A stretch of 64,000 nt of DNA from Setomelanomma holmii (GCA_010015745.1 ML978170.1:248001-312000); one strand, 5' to 3'. Positions 23,544 through 36,650 are shown, numbered from the stretch's first letter. A program made the numbers and translations. Notes: generated by a model not told the origin, from the sequence alone.

Positions 23544-24269
23544 TGTGAAGGTTGTCCGGGATTCAGTGGGCGATTATCTGTTGCGCAGCGTGAGCGAATT
23601 TCGTGGGTAGAATGACAGTCGTAATTTATCGTACCTGAGTCTGAATAGTGTTAGTATTGATGATGCAGGCAATGATTTGGCAGCAAGGCGTTGGGCTGGA
23701 CTTACCACGGGTGTGTTGTCGTTGTCGTTCATGAAATTCTGGCAAGTCAAACTTGCGAGTGCGGGCTTAGCGAGAGGCTAGTGGTTCAGGGGTGGTCCGA
23801 GCGTTCAGTAGGCCGATGAACGGTCACGTGCTTTCAAGAAAAGCGCGAAACATCGAACATGCGACGCCACTACAACTATTCCATCGCCAAATCGCTCCAA
23901 CGCGTAGGAGATCGGTCTCCATTCAGTGCGCGCCGACGTTCCTTACTTCTTCGAGTACGGAACACTGTGATCTATTGCGCGCGACGCGACTCCTCATTCG
24001 ACTGCGGCGCCTTGCCGTCCGCAAAACTTCTGGACTCAAGGACGACCGAGGAGTTCACGAGTATCTCTCCTCCACGCGTAGTCCCAGGCACACGCTGCTG
24101 AGAGGTGAGTGAGGCCTTGTCACATTGGACAGATAACTTGTCCACCATCTCGTTGTCTTTCGACCCCTTTGCGGCGCACTTGATGCCTGCTTCTCCTCGT
24201 CCTGCGCAAAGTCAAAACTGCCACGAGCGATACCCTAACGCCTTATAGTCGCACTCTCCGCACATCACA
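23544..24269. promoter_or_regulatory. Divergent promoter region RPL34/PRP8
   Basis: 726 bp shared by a ribosomal protein gene and a core spliceosome gene. It includes the probable RPL34 leader exon and intron (about 23590-23745) and a PRP8 leader. Specific regulatory elements were not identified with confidence. Confidence 0.5.
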
Positions 24270-27200
24270 ATGGCGTTCCCGCCACCTCCGCCGCCTCCCC
24301 CTCCACCAGGGCCTCCAGGATCCAGCTATGCTCCACCACCTCCGCCGCCCCCTCCTGGCCCGCCAGGCGCACCGGGTACTGTAGGCCCTCCCGGCATGCG
24401 GCCGCCTGTTGATCCACAAGTGGCCAAGTTTGCGCAAAAGAAGAAGGATTGGTTGCGACAGCAGCGCCAGAGGTTTGGTGAGAAGCGCAAAGCGGGTTTT
24501 GTTGAGACACAAAAGGCGGATCTGCCACCAGAGCATTTGCGCAAGGTCTTCAGGGATATCGGCGATGTATCTCAGAAGAAGTTCACGAGCGACAAGCGCA
24601 GCTACCTAGGTGCGCTCAAGTTCATGCCGCACGCGGTGCTGAAGCTGCTTGAGAATATGCCCATGCCCTGGGAGAGCAGGCGAGATGTTAAAGTGCTATA
24701 CCATACCAACGGATGCTTGACCCTTGTAAATGAGGTGCCCCGAGTCATCGAGCCGGTTTTTCACGCGCAGTGGGCTGCGATGTGGCTAGCGATGAGGAAG
24801 GAGAAGAGCGACCGTCGACACTTCAAGCGCATGCGCTTCCCTCCGTTCGATGACGAAGAACCACCGCTATCGTACTCTGAGAACATCGAAGACGTCGAGC
24901 CGCTGGAGCCAATCCAGCTGGAATTGGACGAGGATGAAGATGGTCCAGTTGTCGAGTGGTTCTACGAACATAGAGCACTGCTCGACACGCCTCACATTAA
25001 TGGTCCGAGCTACGAGACCTGGAACCTGGACCTACCTCAGATGGCGACGCTGTACCGTCTCAGCAGGCAGTTGTTGAGTGATATCGTCGACAAGAATTAC
25101 TTTCACATGTTCGAAATGGATAGCTTCTTGACCGCGAAAGCGCTCAATGTGGCGATACCTGGGGGTCCACGATTCGAGCCTTTGTACAAGGACATCGACC
25201 CGAACGATGAGGACTTTGGCGAGTTCAATGCGATCGATCGCATCATCTTCCGCGCGCCTATTCGAACGGAGTACCGCGTATCGTATCCCTTCTTGTACAA
25301 CTCACTCCCTCGAAGTGTCAAGATTGCATGGTACTCGCATCCACAAGTTGTCTACGTCCGTGCAGAAGACCCGAGTCTACCAGCTTTTTACTTTGATCCA
25401 ATCATCAACCCCATCTCATCTCGAGCCGTTGCGCCCAAGAACGTTGCGGTCAGCCACGAGGACGAGGTTTTTGGTTATGGCAATGATGCGGACGACGAGG
25501 ACGACTTCCAAATGCCGGAAGAGGTGGAGCCATTCATGACTGATGAGGAGCTTTCTACACCGGAGACAGCATCTGCAATCGCTCTTTGGTGGGCGCCACA
25601 TCCTTTCGACAAGCGCTCAGGACGGATGGTGAGGGCGCAGGATGTTCCTCTCGTCAAGCAATGGTACCTCGAACATGTTCCCGCAGGTCAACCTGTCAAG
25701 GTCCGGGTCTCATACCAGAAGCTGCTCAAGACGTTCGTTCTCAATGAGCTGCATAAGAAAAAGCCACAAGCGCAGAACAAGCAGAATCTGATGCGCACGC
25801 TCAAGGGCACCAAGTTCTTCCAGCAGACAAAGATCGACTGGGTTGAAGCAGGACTACAAGTTTGCCGACAAGGATACAACATGTTGAACTTGCTCATCCA
25901 TCGCAAGAATCTGACGTACTTGCATCTCGACTACAACTTCAATCTGAAGCCTGTCAAGACCCTCACAACCAAGGAGCGCAAGAAGTCACGTTTCGGAAAC
26001 GCTTTCCATCTCATGCGAGAGATTCTTCGCCTCACCAAGCTCATCGTGGACGCCCAGGTTCAGTACCGACTAGGCAACATCGATGCCTTCCAGCTGGCTG
26101 ATGGTATCCTGTACGCCTTTAACCACGTCGGTCAGTTGACCGGTATGTACCGTTACAAGTACAAGTTGATGCACCAGATCCGTTCTTGCAAGGATTTGAA
26201 GCATTTGATTTACTATCGATTTAATTCTGGCCCTGTCGGCAAGGGCCCCGGTTGTGGTTTCTGGGCACCTGCCTGGAGGGTATGGCTTTTCTTCATGCGC
26301 GGAATCATTCCTCTACTCGAGCGATGGCTGGGCAACCTCCTCTCCCGCCAATTTGAGGGCAGGCACAGCAAGGGTGTCGCCAAGACAGTCACTAAGCAGC
26401 GTGTCGAATCTCATTTCGACCTGGAGCTCCGTGCAGCTGTCATGAGCGATTTGATGGATATGATGCCTGAGGGTATCAAGCAGAATAAGGTCAACACAGT
26501 CCTCCAGCATCTTTCGGAAGCATGGCGGTGCTGGAAAAGTAACATCCCATGGAAAGTACCTGGCCTGCCCGCGCCCATCGAGAATATCATCCTGCGGTAC
26601 GTCAAGAGTAAGGCGGACTGGTGGATCTCGGTGGCACACTACAATCGGGAGCGCATCCGACGAGGCGCTACTGTAGACAAGACTGTGGCGAAGAAGAACT
26701 TGGGTCGATTGACTCGTCTGTGGCTCAAGGCTGAGCAGGAACGACAACACAACTACATGAAGGACGGTCCCTACGTCTCGTCCGAGGAGGCTGTGGCTAT
26801 TTACACTACCATGGTACATTGGCTGGAAGCACGCAAGTTCCAGCCAATTCCATTCCCTAGTGTTTCGTACAAGCACGACACCAAGATTCTGATCCTTGCT
26901 CTGGAGCGTCTGCGCGAGGCTTATTCGGTCAAAGGCCGTCTTAATCAGAGTCAGCGTGAGGAGCTTGCTCTCATTGAGCAGGCCTACGATTCTCCTGGAA
27001 CCACTCTGGCTCGTATCAAGCGCTTCCTGCTCACTCAGCGTGCCTTCAAGGAGGTGGGCATCGACATGAACGACAACTACAGCAACATCAACCCCGTGTA
27101 CGATATCGAGCCTATGGAGAAGATCACGGACGCATACCTTGATCAGTACCTCTGGTACCAAGCTGATCAGCGACACTTGTTCCCAGCTTGGATCAAGCCG

Positions 27201-30200
27201 TCTGATTCTGAGGTGCCACCTCTATTGACCTACAAGTGGGCGCAAGGTATCAATAATCTCGACAAGGTCTGGGAGAGTGAGGACGGCGAGTGCAACGTCA
27301 TGATCGAGACGCAGCTTTCCAAGGTGTACGAAAAGATTGATCTAACAATGCTCAATCGTCTGCTGCGATTGATCATGGATCACAACCTAGCTGATTACAT
27401 TACGGCGAAGAACAACGTACAGCTGAACTACAAGGACATGAATCACGTCAATGCATACGGTATGATTCGCGGCCTACAATTCTCTGGATTCGTCTTCCAG
27501 TTCTACGGCCTTGTTCTCGATATTCTTCTCCTTGGATTGCAACGAGCGAATGAGATCGCTGGCGCTCCCGAGAGTCCGAATGACTTCCTGCAATTCAAGG
27601 ACAAGGAGACTGAGGTTCGTCACCCGATCCGGTTGTACACGAGGTACATTGATCGCATTTGGGTGTTTTTCCGATTTACCGCCGAGGAGTCTCGGGATCT
27701 GATTCAACGATTCTTGACAGAGAACCCTGATCCCAACTTTGAGAATGTCATTGGCTACAAGAACAAGAAGTGCTGGCCTCGCGACTCGAGGATGCGATTG
27801 ATGAGACACGATGTCAACCTTGGCCGTGCAGTTTTCTGGGATCTCAAGAACCGATTGCCACGTTCGGTGACCACAATTGAGTGGGATGACACATTTGCCA
27901 GCGTGTACAGTCGAGATAACCCTAATTTGCTGTTCTCGATGTCTGGGTTTGAGGTCCGCATCCTGCCCAAGATGCGCAATCTCACTGGAGAGTTCCCTGT
28001 CAAGGACAGCGTTTGGTCTCTTGTCGACAATGCCACGAAGGAGCGCACAGCCGATGCATTCTTGCAGGTCACGGAAGAGGATGTCCAGAAGTTCAACAAC
28101 CGCATCCGACAGATTCTGATGTCTTCCGGTTCGACGACCTTCACCAAAATCGCCAACAAGTGGAATACCACCTTGATTGCGCTCTTCACCTACTACCGCG
28201 AGGCCGCTGTGTCGACAGTGAACCTCCTCGACACGATTGTGAAGTGCGAAACCAAGATCCAGACGCGTGTAAAAATTGGTCTAAATTCGAAGATGCCTTC
28301 GCGTTTCCCTCCAGCCGTGTTCTACACGCCGAAGGAGCTTGGTGGTTTGGGTATGATCTCAGGATCACATATTCTCATTCCTACGAGCGATAAGCGATGG
28401 TCGAAGCAGACAGACACTGGTGTTACGCACTACCGTGCAGGTATGTCTCATGACGAAGAGACGCTCATTCCCAACATCTTCCGATACATCATTCCATGGG
28501 AGTCAGAATTTATTGACTCTCAACGTGTCTGGATGGAGTACTCACAGAAGCGTCAAGAGGCACAGCAACAGAATCGACGATTGACTCTAGAGGACTTGGA
28601 AGATAGCTGGGATCGAGGTCTACCTCGTATCAATACGTTGTTCCAGAAGGACCGCAGCACACTCAGCTTCGACAAGGGTTTCCGAGCCAGGACCGAGTTC
28701 AAGATATATCAGCACATGAAGAGCAATCCCTTCTGGTGGACAAGCCAGCGACACGATGGTAAACTTTGGAATCTGAATGCCTACCGCACGGATGTCATAC
28801 AGGCTCTTGGTGGTGTCGAGACTATTCTCGAGCACACACTCTTCAAGGCGACTGCATTCCCGTCCTGGGAGGGTCTCTTCTGGGAGAAGGCTAGCGGTAA
28901 GTAAGATCCGGTCTTTGTGCATGAGAGCCTATGCTAACATTTCAACAGGCTTCGAAGAGTCCATGAAGTTCAAGAAACTCACTAACGCCCAGCGTTCCGG
29001 TCTAAACCAGATTCCCAACCGTCGCTTCACTTTGTGGTGGTCACCAACAATCAACCGCGCCAACGTATACGTCGGTTTTCAGGTCCAGCTCGATCTCACG
29101 GGTATCTTCTTGCACGGAAAAATCCCGACCCTTAAGATCTCGCTTATTCAAATCTTCCGCGCCCATTTGTGGCAGAAGATTCACGAGTCCGTTGTCATGG
29201 ATCTGTGCCAAGTGTTCGACCAAGAGCTCGAGGCACTTGGTATCGAGACGGTGCAGAAGGAGACTATCCATCCCCGTAAGTCTTACAAAATGAACAGCTC
29301 GTGCGCCGATATTCTGCTATTTGCCAGCCACAAGTGGAGTGTATCACCTCCTTCCATGCTATACGACACCAAGGACACCATGACTGCTACCACCACGAAC
29401 AAGTTCTGGATCGATGTTCAACTGCGCTATGGTGACTACGACTCGCACGACATTGAGCGTTACACTCGCGCCAAATACCTCGACTATACGCAGGACAGCA
29501 TGAGTATCTATCCGTCAGCCACGGGTCTGATGATCGGCATTGACCTGGCCTATAACTTGTACTCCGCATTCGGACAGTACTTCCCCGGTCTGAAGCAACT
29601 CATTCAACAGGCCATGGCTAAAGTTATGAAGGCCAATCCAGCGCTCTACGTTCTTCGCGAGCGTATTCGCAAGGGTCTCCAGCTATACGCCTCTGAGTCT
29701 AGCCAAGAATTCCTCAACTCCCAGAACTACTCGGAGCTCTTCAGCAACCAGATCCAGCTGTTCATCGATGACACCAATGTGTACCGTGTTACTATCCACA
29801 AGACCTTCGAAGGCAACTTGACGACGAAGCCCATCAACGGCGCCATCTTCATCTTCAACCCGCGAACTGGCCAGTTGTTCTTGAAGATCATTCACACAAG
29901 CGTCTGGGCAGGTCAGAAACGTCTTGGTCAGCTCGCCAAGTGGAAGACTGCCGAAGAAGTCGCCGCCCTCATTCGATCACTGCCCGTGGAAGAGCAGCCC
30001 AAGCAGCTCATCGTCACACGCAAGGGTCTTTTGGATCCTCTCGAAGTCCATCTCCTCGACTTCCCCAACATCTCAATCCGCGCGTCCGAGCTGCAGCTGC
30101 CATTCCAGGCTGCTATGAAGGTCGAGAAGCTTGGTGACATGATCCTCCGAGCGACTGGACCCCAGATGGTGCTCTTCAACCTGTACGATGAGTGGCTCAA

Positions 30201-31437
30201 GACGATCTCATCTTACACTGCCTTTTCACGTTTGATCTTGATCTTGCGTGCGCTCCATGTTAATCAAGATAAGACCAAGCTGCTTCTGCGTCCCGACAAG
30301 ACCGTCATAACGCAGGAGCATCACATCTGGCCTACCTTGTCAGATGAAGACTGGATTAAGGTCGAAGTGCAGCTACGTGATCTCATCCTCAATGACTACG
30401 GCAAGAAGAACAACGTCAACACTTCGTCGCTCACGAGCAGCGAGGTGCGTGACATCATCCTGGGTATGGAGATCTCAGCACCCTCGATGCAGCGACAACA
30501 GGCCGCGGAGATCGACAAGCAGCAGGAAGAGCAGGCACAGCTGACTGCGGTCACCACGAAGACACAGAACATCCACGGTGAGGAGATGGTCGTCACCACG
30601 ACATCGCAGTACGAGCAAGCAGCCTTCAGCTCGAAGACTGAATGGCGAACAAGAGCTGTCGCCACGTCAAATCTGCGAACTCGTGCGAACAACATCTACA
30701 TTAACTCCGAAGACGTCAAGGAGGAAGGTCACTTCACCTACGTCATGCCGAAGAACGTCCTGAAGCGGTTCATCACAATCGCCGATCTTCGCGTCCAAGT
30801 GGCAGGCTACCTGTACGGCAAGTCACCACCAGACAACGACCAGGTCAAGGAGATCTGCACAATTGTCATGATTCCACAGGTTGGCAACACGCGCGACATG
30901 CAGCTACCCAAGCAGCTACCGCAGCACGAGTACCTCGACAGCCTGGAGCCTCTCGGCATTATCCACACCGTCAGCGGCAACGAGCCACCGTACATGCAGG
31001 CTAGCGATGTCACTCAACACGCACGTCTCATGAACGCACACGCTAGCTGGGACAAGAAGACCGTCTCCATGACCGTCTCCTTCACACCCGGCTCCGTCTC
31101 GCTAGCAGCCTGGGCCCTCACCCCCAACGGCTACAAGTGGGGCGCGGACAACAAAGACACCATGTCTGACAACCCCGCTGGCTTCAGCACCTCCTTCGGC
31201 GAGAAGTGCCAACTCCTGCTGTCCGACAAGATCAGGGGTTACTTCTTGGTGCCAGACAATGGTTTATGGAATTACAGCTTCATGGGCAGCACGTTTGGTG
31301 TCGTGGAGAAGAAGCCGGTGCATGTCAGGCTGGATACGCCTGTGAGGTTTTATGATAGCTTGCATCGACCTGTACATTTCCATACTTTTGCTGAGTTGGA
31401 AGATGTCTGGGTTGATCGGGAGAATCAGTTTGAGTAG
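24270..31437 (+). CDS. PRP8: Pre-mRNA-processing-splicing factor PRP8
   Basis: Core U5 snRNP protein that cradles the spliceosome active site; nuclear. Exons 24270-28896 and 28949-31437 give 2371 aa; the single 52-nt intron (GTAAGT, TGCTAACAT, CAACAG) lies late in the gene. After a poly-Pro/Gly start, the PRO8NT region begins near residue 50 (VAKFAQKKKDWLRQQRQRFG). The PROCN/RT-like core follows, with LDYNFNLKPVKTLTTKERKK and SGPVGKGPGCGFWAPAWRVW (about 550-670). U5/U6-snRNA-binding regions come next, with FPPAVFYTPKELGGLGMISG near 1360. The RNase H-like domain IV lies near 1750-1990, and the JAB/MPN domain at the C-terminus has YLYGKSPPDNDQVKEI and LGIIHTVSGNEPPYMQ. The length and unbroken conserved blocks show no intein, though PRP8 is a frequent intein host in fungi. 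Confidence 0.98.
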
Positions 31438-31706
31438 AGGTAGAATTTTGGGGTGGATGTATCATATATGGCGTTATGGGTTTGGTGTGCAGCACACGGA
31501 ATATCATGCATTGGGCGTCAAGTCTGGGTTCAAAATATGTGTAGTATAGTAATTTGTTCGACGAATGCGTTTGAAACATCGTAAAATCTTCTCCTAATTC
31601 TTTCGGTGACGACTTTCCTGTACTCGTCATGACTTGGACGTTTTTCGCCTTTGCTCCAGTACTTTCGGATCCAGTAATGGCGATGGAGTAAGTAATGGAT
31701 TGAACG
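31438..31706. other. PRP8 3' region
   Basis: AT-rich 3' UTR of PRP8; nothing else clearly supported. Minus-strand frames here would belong to the tentative gene at 31707-32141 only if its second intron is not removed. Confidence 0.4.
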
Positions 31707-32141
31707 TCACGACTGAACTGACGATTAGTATAATTCCGTCCTTGCGCATATCCCATCTGAGGCTTACCTTTGCTTTTCTCCTGCGTAAGACTGAAGGACA
31801 AGTCTCCTCGAGAAGCCGAAGATTGCGAAGAAGAGGTTGACGTCATTGGTCTTGTGGGGAGTCTGAGCGGCTTCTTACGCGTCAAGTCGCTCGCCATTGC
31901 AGTCTTTAGCAGTCCTGTAGGCCCAGATACCTCCTGAAATCTGGTCCTTGAATGGTCGACAGTGCGGTTGGAGAGACATGCAAGTGTCCTGCACCTCGTG
32001 CCCCGCATCTCCCTCATCTGGCAATTGCGCGGGGTCGCCTCTCTGTGCAGCAACCACTTCTATAGCGATTAGGCAGTTTCCCTTATCAGGATATGATTGG
32101 TGACAGATCACCTTTGTCAGACGGATTGTAGCACGATGCAT
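31707..32141 (-). CDS. Possible small basic hypothetical protein
   Basis: Not recognised. On the minus strand an ATG at 32141 (MHRATIRLTK) is followed by a good 5' splice site (AAG|GTGATC). An acceptor CTATAG leads into an open frame rich in Arg, Ser and Thr (KWLLHREATPRNCQMREMRG, then DLTRKKPLRLPTRPMTS). A second intron candidate, GTAAGC...ATACTAATCGTCAG, is a textbook fungal intron; removing it brings a stop at 31707-31709 (about 108 aa). Without it the frame runs on towards 31325. The basic, Arg/Ser-rich N-terminus would suit a mitochondrial presequence, but that is inference. It is divergent from the P450 by about 60 bp, which makes an overlapping leader an alternative explanation. Confidence 0.35.
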
Positions 32142-32203
32142 ATGATGCTAACGTCTTCTCTTCGCCTTTTCTTCGTCTGTTTCATCGATCGTGGTTGCTC
32201 GCA

Positions 32204-34030
32204 ATGATCAAGACTTACTTACCACCCGACCCGGTCACGGTGGCGGCAAAATATGCAATAGTTGGAAGCTTCTTATATGTATGTTCGAAGTCCTTCCGAA
32301 GGGTGTCGCTCATCGTGGTCAAGGTTATTGCTCTGTGTATCTATCGCATCTACTTCCATCCTCTTGCAAAATACCCAGGTCCATTGAGCTACAAGCTCAG
32401 CGGCTGGCCACTACTATGGCAAGCTTACACAGGCGATCGACATATCTGGCATCTCAAGGATCACGAGAAATACGGTAAGAGCTTGAACCGCATTTGAACT
32501 TGATTTCAGCGAAAACGTTCTTACCGCACTAAGGTCCGATTGTTCGCATCGCGCCAAACACTCTTTCTTTCAACACAGCATCTGCACTGAGCACAATCTA
32601 TGGCCCGAGATCTGCTAATGTTGAGAAAGGCGACTGGTACAATACATTTGACGTCGCAGCCGGCACTTACAGTAGCTTCACCGAAACTGATCGCGAGAAG
32701 CATGCCGTCAGAAGAAGATGGATGAGTCCCGCTTTCTCGGCCGAATCGATGAAAGTCAACGAATCGCGCGTCGTTGATGTCATTGAGCGTTTCTGCGAGA
32801 CTATGAAGCCGAAAGGTGCGGGCTGGGGCGAGAGGTGGAATGCGAGCGAGATGAGTACGTACCTGGGTTTTGATATCATGGGAGCGTTGGTGTTTGGATG
32901 TGATTTCCGGACTGTGCAGGAGGAGGGGAATAGGAATTTGGCGGATTCGGTGTTGCCGGCGAGTATGCTGATGTATTGGGTATGGTACATTTTCGTACTT
33001 CAAATCAAGCTTCGGGGAATGCTAATGGTCTTCAAGGTGTCTTATCTTCCCTTGGCTTTTCTGGTCCGACCACTTCTACGTACAAGCTTCTTTGAGATTA
33101 TAGGTGGCAAGTCAGTGCAAGATAACAATCGTTTGATCGACTACGCGCACAGTCAAGCTCAGACTCGAGTCGCCGAGCTGAAGTCAGAGAAACGAGCAGA
33201 GAGTGGAAGGATCGATTTCTTGTCCCACATAGTTGACGCCGAGGACAAGAAGACCGGTCTTCGGCCAACACTCGCAGATCTCGGCACCGAAGGACTAAAC
33301 ATGATCAATGCTGGCGCAGATCCGTTCAGCAGCGTGCTTGCAAGCGCAATATTCTACCTCGTACATAATCCCACAGCTCTACAAAAGGCCACCGAAGAAG
33401 TTCGGCAAGTCTACTCCTTAGAACTTAATACTCTTCTACTAACACCTCCACAGCACGACATTCTCCTGCCCATCCGAAATTATCAGCGGCCCTGAGCTGA
33501 ACTCCTGTACTTATCTCTACGCCTGTATCGAAGAAACCCTCCGCCGCACCGCCCCCGTACCTAGCCATCTCCCGCGCATCATCCTCCCAGGTGGCATGAC
33601 AATCGACAACCAGCACTTCCCCACTGGCACCGTCGTCGGCGTGCCAATGTACGCCATCCACCACTCGCCCGACTACTTTCCCTCGCCATTCACTTTCCAG
33701 CCCGAGCGCTGGCTTGACTCCGCCTCGAACCCAGCTGAGCAGATCGCACTTGCGCGCAAGGCGTTTAATCCGTTTAGCATTGGAATGAGGCAGTGCAGTG
33801 GACGGAATTTGGCGTATTTGCAGCTGAAGTTGACACTGGCGCATCTTTTGTGGAGATTTGATGTGCAGGAGGCGGAGGACGAGAAGGGGAGGGGTGGTGG
33901 TGGTGAGAGATTGGGAGTGGGGAGGGAGAGGGGGGATGAGTTTCAGATGTGGGATGCGTTGGGGTTTGGCAGAGATGGGCCGATGGTGGAGGTTAGGTCG
34001 AGAGAGGGGATACATCCGGGTGGTATGTGA
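32204..34030 (+). CDS. Cytochrome P450 monooxygenase (microsomal type)
   Basis: Heme-thiolate monooxygenase, ER-anchored by an N-terminal hydrophobic stretch (YAIVGSFLYV and SLIVVKVIALCIYRIYFHPL), followed by the Pro-rich hinge KYPGPLS. Four exons, 32204-32474, 32534-32979, 33037-33404 and 33454-34030, give 553 aa. The motifs are C-helix RRRWMSPAF, I-helix INAGADPFSS (Ser where Thr is usual), EETLRR (ExxR), FQPERW (PERF-like) and the heme loop FSIGMRQCSGRNLA. Intron 2 (57 nt) is a multiple of three without a stop, so it could be retained as 19 residues. Intron 3 begins GC (GCAAGT) rather than GT; only that donor keeps the frame. The C-terminus carries a Gly/Arg-rich insertion. No clan was assigned and no cluster partners are present; it converges with GH76. 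Confidence 0.92.
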
Positions 34031-34230
34031 GGGTGAGTGGAAAGTGTTGTCCTTACTTCAGCAGTCGAAGAAATTTCTGTCTCTCTGTCTGTGAGAGTAA
34101 TTCTGAAAGGTGATACGTTATGATTCGTCGCGCTGACAGACCGTGCGTTCTCAAACGGTCCAGCATCGGGGTATATCAAGCATACATTCACTCTTCGCTG
34201 CAGAAGGCCTCCGATCCTAACTTTGTGCCA

Positions 34231-36101
34231 CTACGAAGCTTCTTCTACATCTTGCTCATTCCATCTCAGAAATTCAAGCATAGCTCTGACAACACTCAGC
34301 CCCGCGCCCTGCGTCTCCACCGTCCTGCCCCTTCCCCTATCATTCAAGTCTCCAAACACAACCGTCTGATCGTCCACATGACCATGCTCCTCGATATACT
34401 TCTCGCCTTCGGGCACAATATCCAACTGCGCAAGCAATCTCGGAACATTGCGATAATCGATCGAGCCAGGTATAACCTTTATCTGGATCAACTCAGACCT
34501 GAACAGCGCACCCCACCACCCCCCGAACATGCCCCTTTCGTCCCTCGTGCGCAACGCTGCCTGTGCGTTATGAACCACCCACTCCGCGTACCCAGCACAT
34601 TTCTCCATATGCATATTCCCGACCTCTTTACTCGCCGCATACGTAGCTCCCTCCTTCACAGCCTTGCGCGGCAACGGCTCGCAGAACGCTGTAAGGTGAT
34701 GAAAGAATATCCCCTTGAAGCTCTGTCCATCTTGATTACACGATCCAGAAGGATCACATCTTTCCATTAATATACCACCGTACCCTAGACCCCTCCACTG
34801 CCCTTTCTCCTCCTTCTTCCAGCCCGTAGCCCGCACAACGTTCCCTACCAATTCGTGCCCGTGTGCTAGGTATGTCGTATTACCTGTGGCTTCCCACAAT
34901 GCCCGAAGTCCGCTTAAAATCACGCCTTGGTTGTACGTATACACCATTTCATTTCGCTCATTGCATTCCGTTGCGCTGCGATTCGTGCGGTAGTCTCGGA
35001 TGTGAAAGCCGTCGGTATACAAGCCTTGATCGTTCAATATGCCACTGTTGTACAGCCAGTTGTATCCATTCACTGCGGCGGCTCGGAAGAGAGGATTGTA
35101 TGGACCTCTATCATTTCCCTCTCGCTCATCTTGGGCACAACCTGGAACGGTCGGAGTGGAAGGATTGGTCTCCGTGAGGCATGTTTTGGAGATGTCCTGC
35201 GCGGAGACAAACGGGCTTTCATTCTCATCCCCCGGGAAATGCAGATACATGCCAATACTAGCCGAGATGAATAGTTGATTCGTGATAGCATTCTTGTACG
35301 GCAAGAGTCGGGGGTTCCAAGTCATGCCGCCGCCGCAGAGACGCCAGTCCCAGCCTTGTTCGGCGAGTTCGTAGAATACGCGTGCGCGGTGTGCGAAGGC
35401 GGGGATGAATTGCTGCGCATGCCACCCTACGTTTCCGGAATTTCGTGATCTATGATGTAGGGACGAATGCGATTTGATGAAGTTGATGCTTCCCAGCCAG
35501 CCCAGGACGACCCACAACATGTCGTCGAAGGCTTGCAGACGGATAGCGAAGGCTTCTTCGCCATAGTAGAATGCGGTGGTTTGGGCGAAGTATTTGTTGA
35601 TTTCGTTTTCGATGCCTTGTGTGTTGGTATTGGTTTCGAAGTTATAGTCGTGTGCTCTAGTTATGTTGTAATTATACGAGCGTGATATGGATGAAAGTGA
35701 GGCTGATATGTATGTGCCTGTGACGGCTGCTGTCCAGTCTATTGCAGTTGTCCATTTGCCGAGCCAGAGCGAGAAGTATCCATCTTGCATGAGGGACAAG
35801 GCATGACGAAGATCGTGGAGCGTATCCTCGGTGGTTAAGTGTTGTCTACCGCTTGGATGTAGTTGGGACGACCCAGGATCCGCTATGGTAGGATTGTCTG
35901 GCTGCACCCGGTGCAGCGCGTTTTGATTTCCGACCTCATAAGCCAATATGATGTCTAGGCGCTATCAGTATATGCTGGAAAGGCAGTGCGGAGTGCTAGA
36001 GTACCATCCAAATCATGCTGTTCATGGGTACCAAGTAAAGATGAAGCGAGCGTGCCAAACAGCAGAAGGACTGCCAAAACCGTGTACCTCGAGGACACCA
36101 T
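34231..36101 (-). CDS. Secreted glycoside hydrolase family 76 (alpha-1,6-mannanase-like)
   Basis: Endo-alpha-1,6-mannanase-type enzyme acting on cell-wall mannan or glycoprotein outer chains (DFG5/DCW1 relatives). Exons 36005-36101 and 34231-35954 (606 aa); the 50-nt intron splits an Asp codon. Exon 1 supplies a classic signal peptide (MVSSRYTVLAVLLLFGTLAS). Motifs are LMQDGYFSLWLGKWTTAIDW near the N-terminus, the catalytic Asp pair in LQAFDDMLWVVLGWL, CGGGMTWNP, YKNAITNQLF, and the late block TYNQGVILSGLRALWEAT. Ending in WNEQDVEEAS, it lacks a hydrophobic GPI-attachment tail, so it is probably freely secreted rather than wall-anchored like DFG5. Several N-glycosylation sequons are present (for example NRSA, NTTY). 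It ends 200 bp from the P450 stop, tail to tail. Confidence 0.92.
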
Positions 36102-36650
36102 CTTGTGGTTAAGACTGATTCTCAATACCAGATCCTCTCATTCCCCACGTAGACGACAAGCAAGTGCGGTACCGATGAGAGCTTTAACGCATGGATTCCG
36201 CCAAACGGTAGCTCGGGATTCCAACGGCACAAAGGCCCTGACGAGGCGACAAAGGAGAAGTGCTAAAAATGAGGGAAGTTCGCAGCAAAGACGGAAGCAT
36301 AGCTCGAATGATGAGCCGCAGCTGGATTAACGGAGCGCGTCCAAGAGCTGGCCAAGCTCATGATCGGTGTTGATTTTACTCCTCCAATGGGCACGCATTT
36401 GCAAAACCAGGGATCCGTCCCTCTTAGCAGGTAAGCGCACCGCGTGTAACAGAGAGTAACGATGGTGCCTCAAAGTCGCACTTCCCTCCCCTCGAGCTCG
36501 CGCACAGACCCAACCTTATCTCCGTCCCCGCCCCGCGCTCGCGTGGCTCGCACGTTGCCCCGCCACGCACAACCGTGTAGCCAAAAAAAAAAGACACAAC
36601 CACGCCAAACACCACACCCTAATACGGATCATTCAAGAGCAAAAACATAA
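36102..36650. other. Intergenic, GH76 promoter
   Basis: No gene supported. Includes a purine-rich homopolymer run (ccaaaaaaaaaaga near 36583), then the 3' flank of the tRNA gene. Confidence 0.45.

Noticed and set aside
26313..27176. 287-aa minus-strand open frame inside PRP8
   Set aside because: Shadow of a highly conserved, GC-rich coding exon; codon pattern and conservation belong to the PRP8 strand.
36424..36650. Open frames on both strands upstream of the tRNA gene
   Set aside because: Low-complexity, Arg/Pro/Ser-rich translations with no conserved features.
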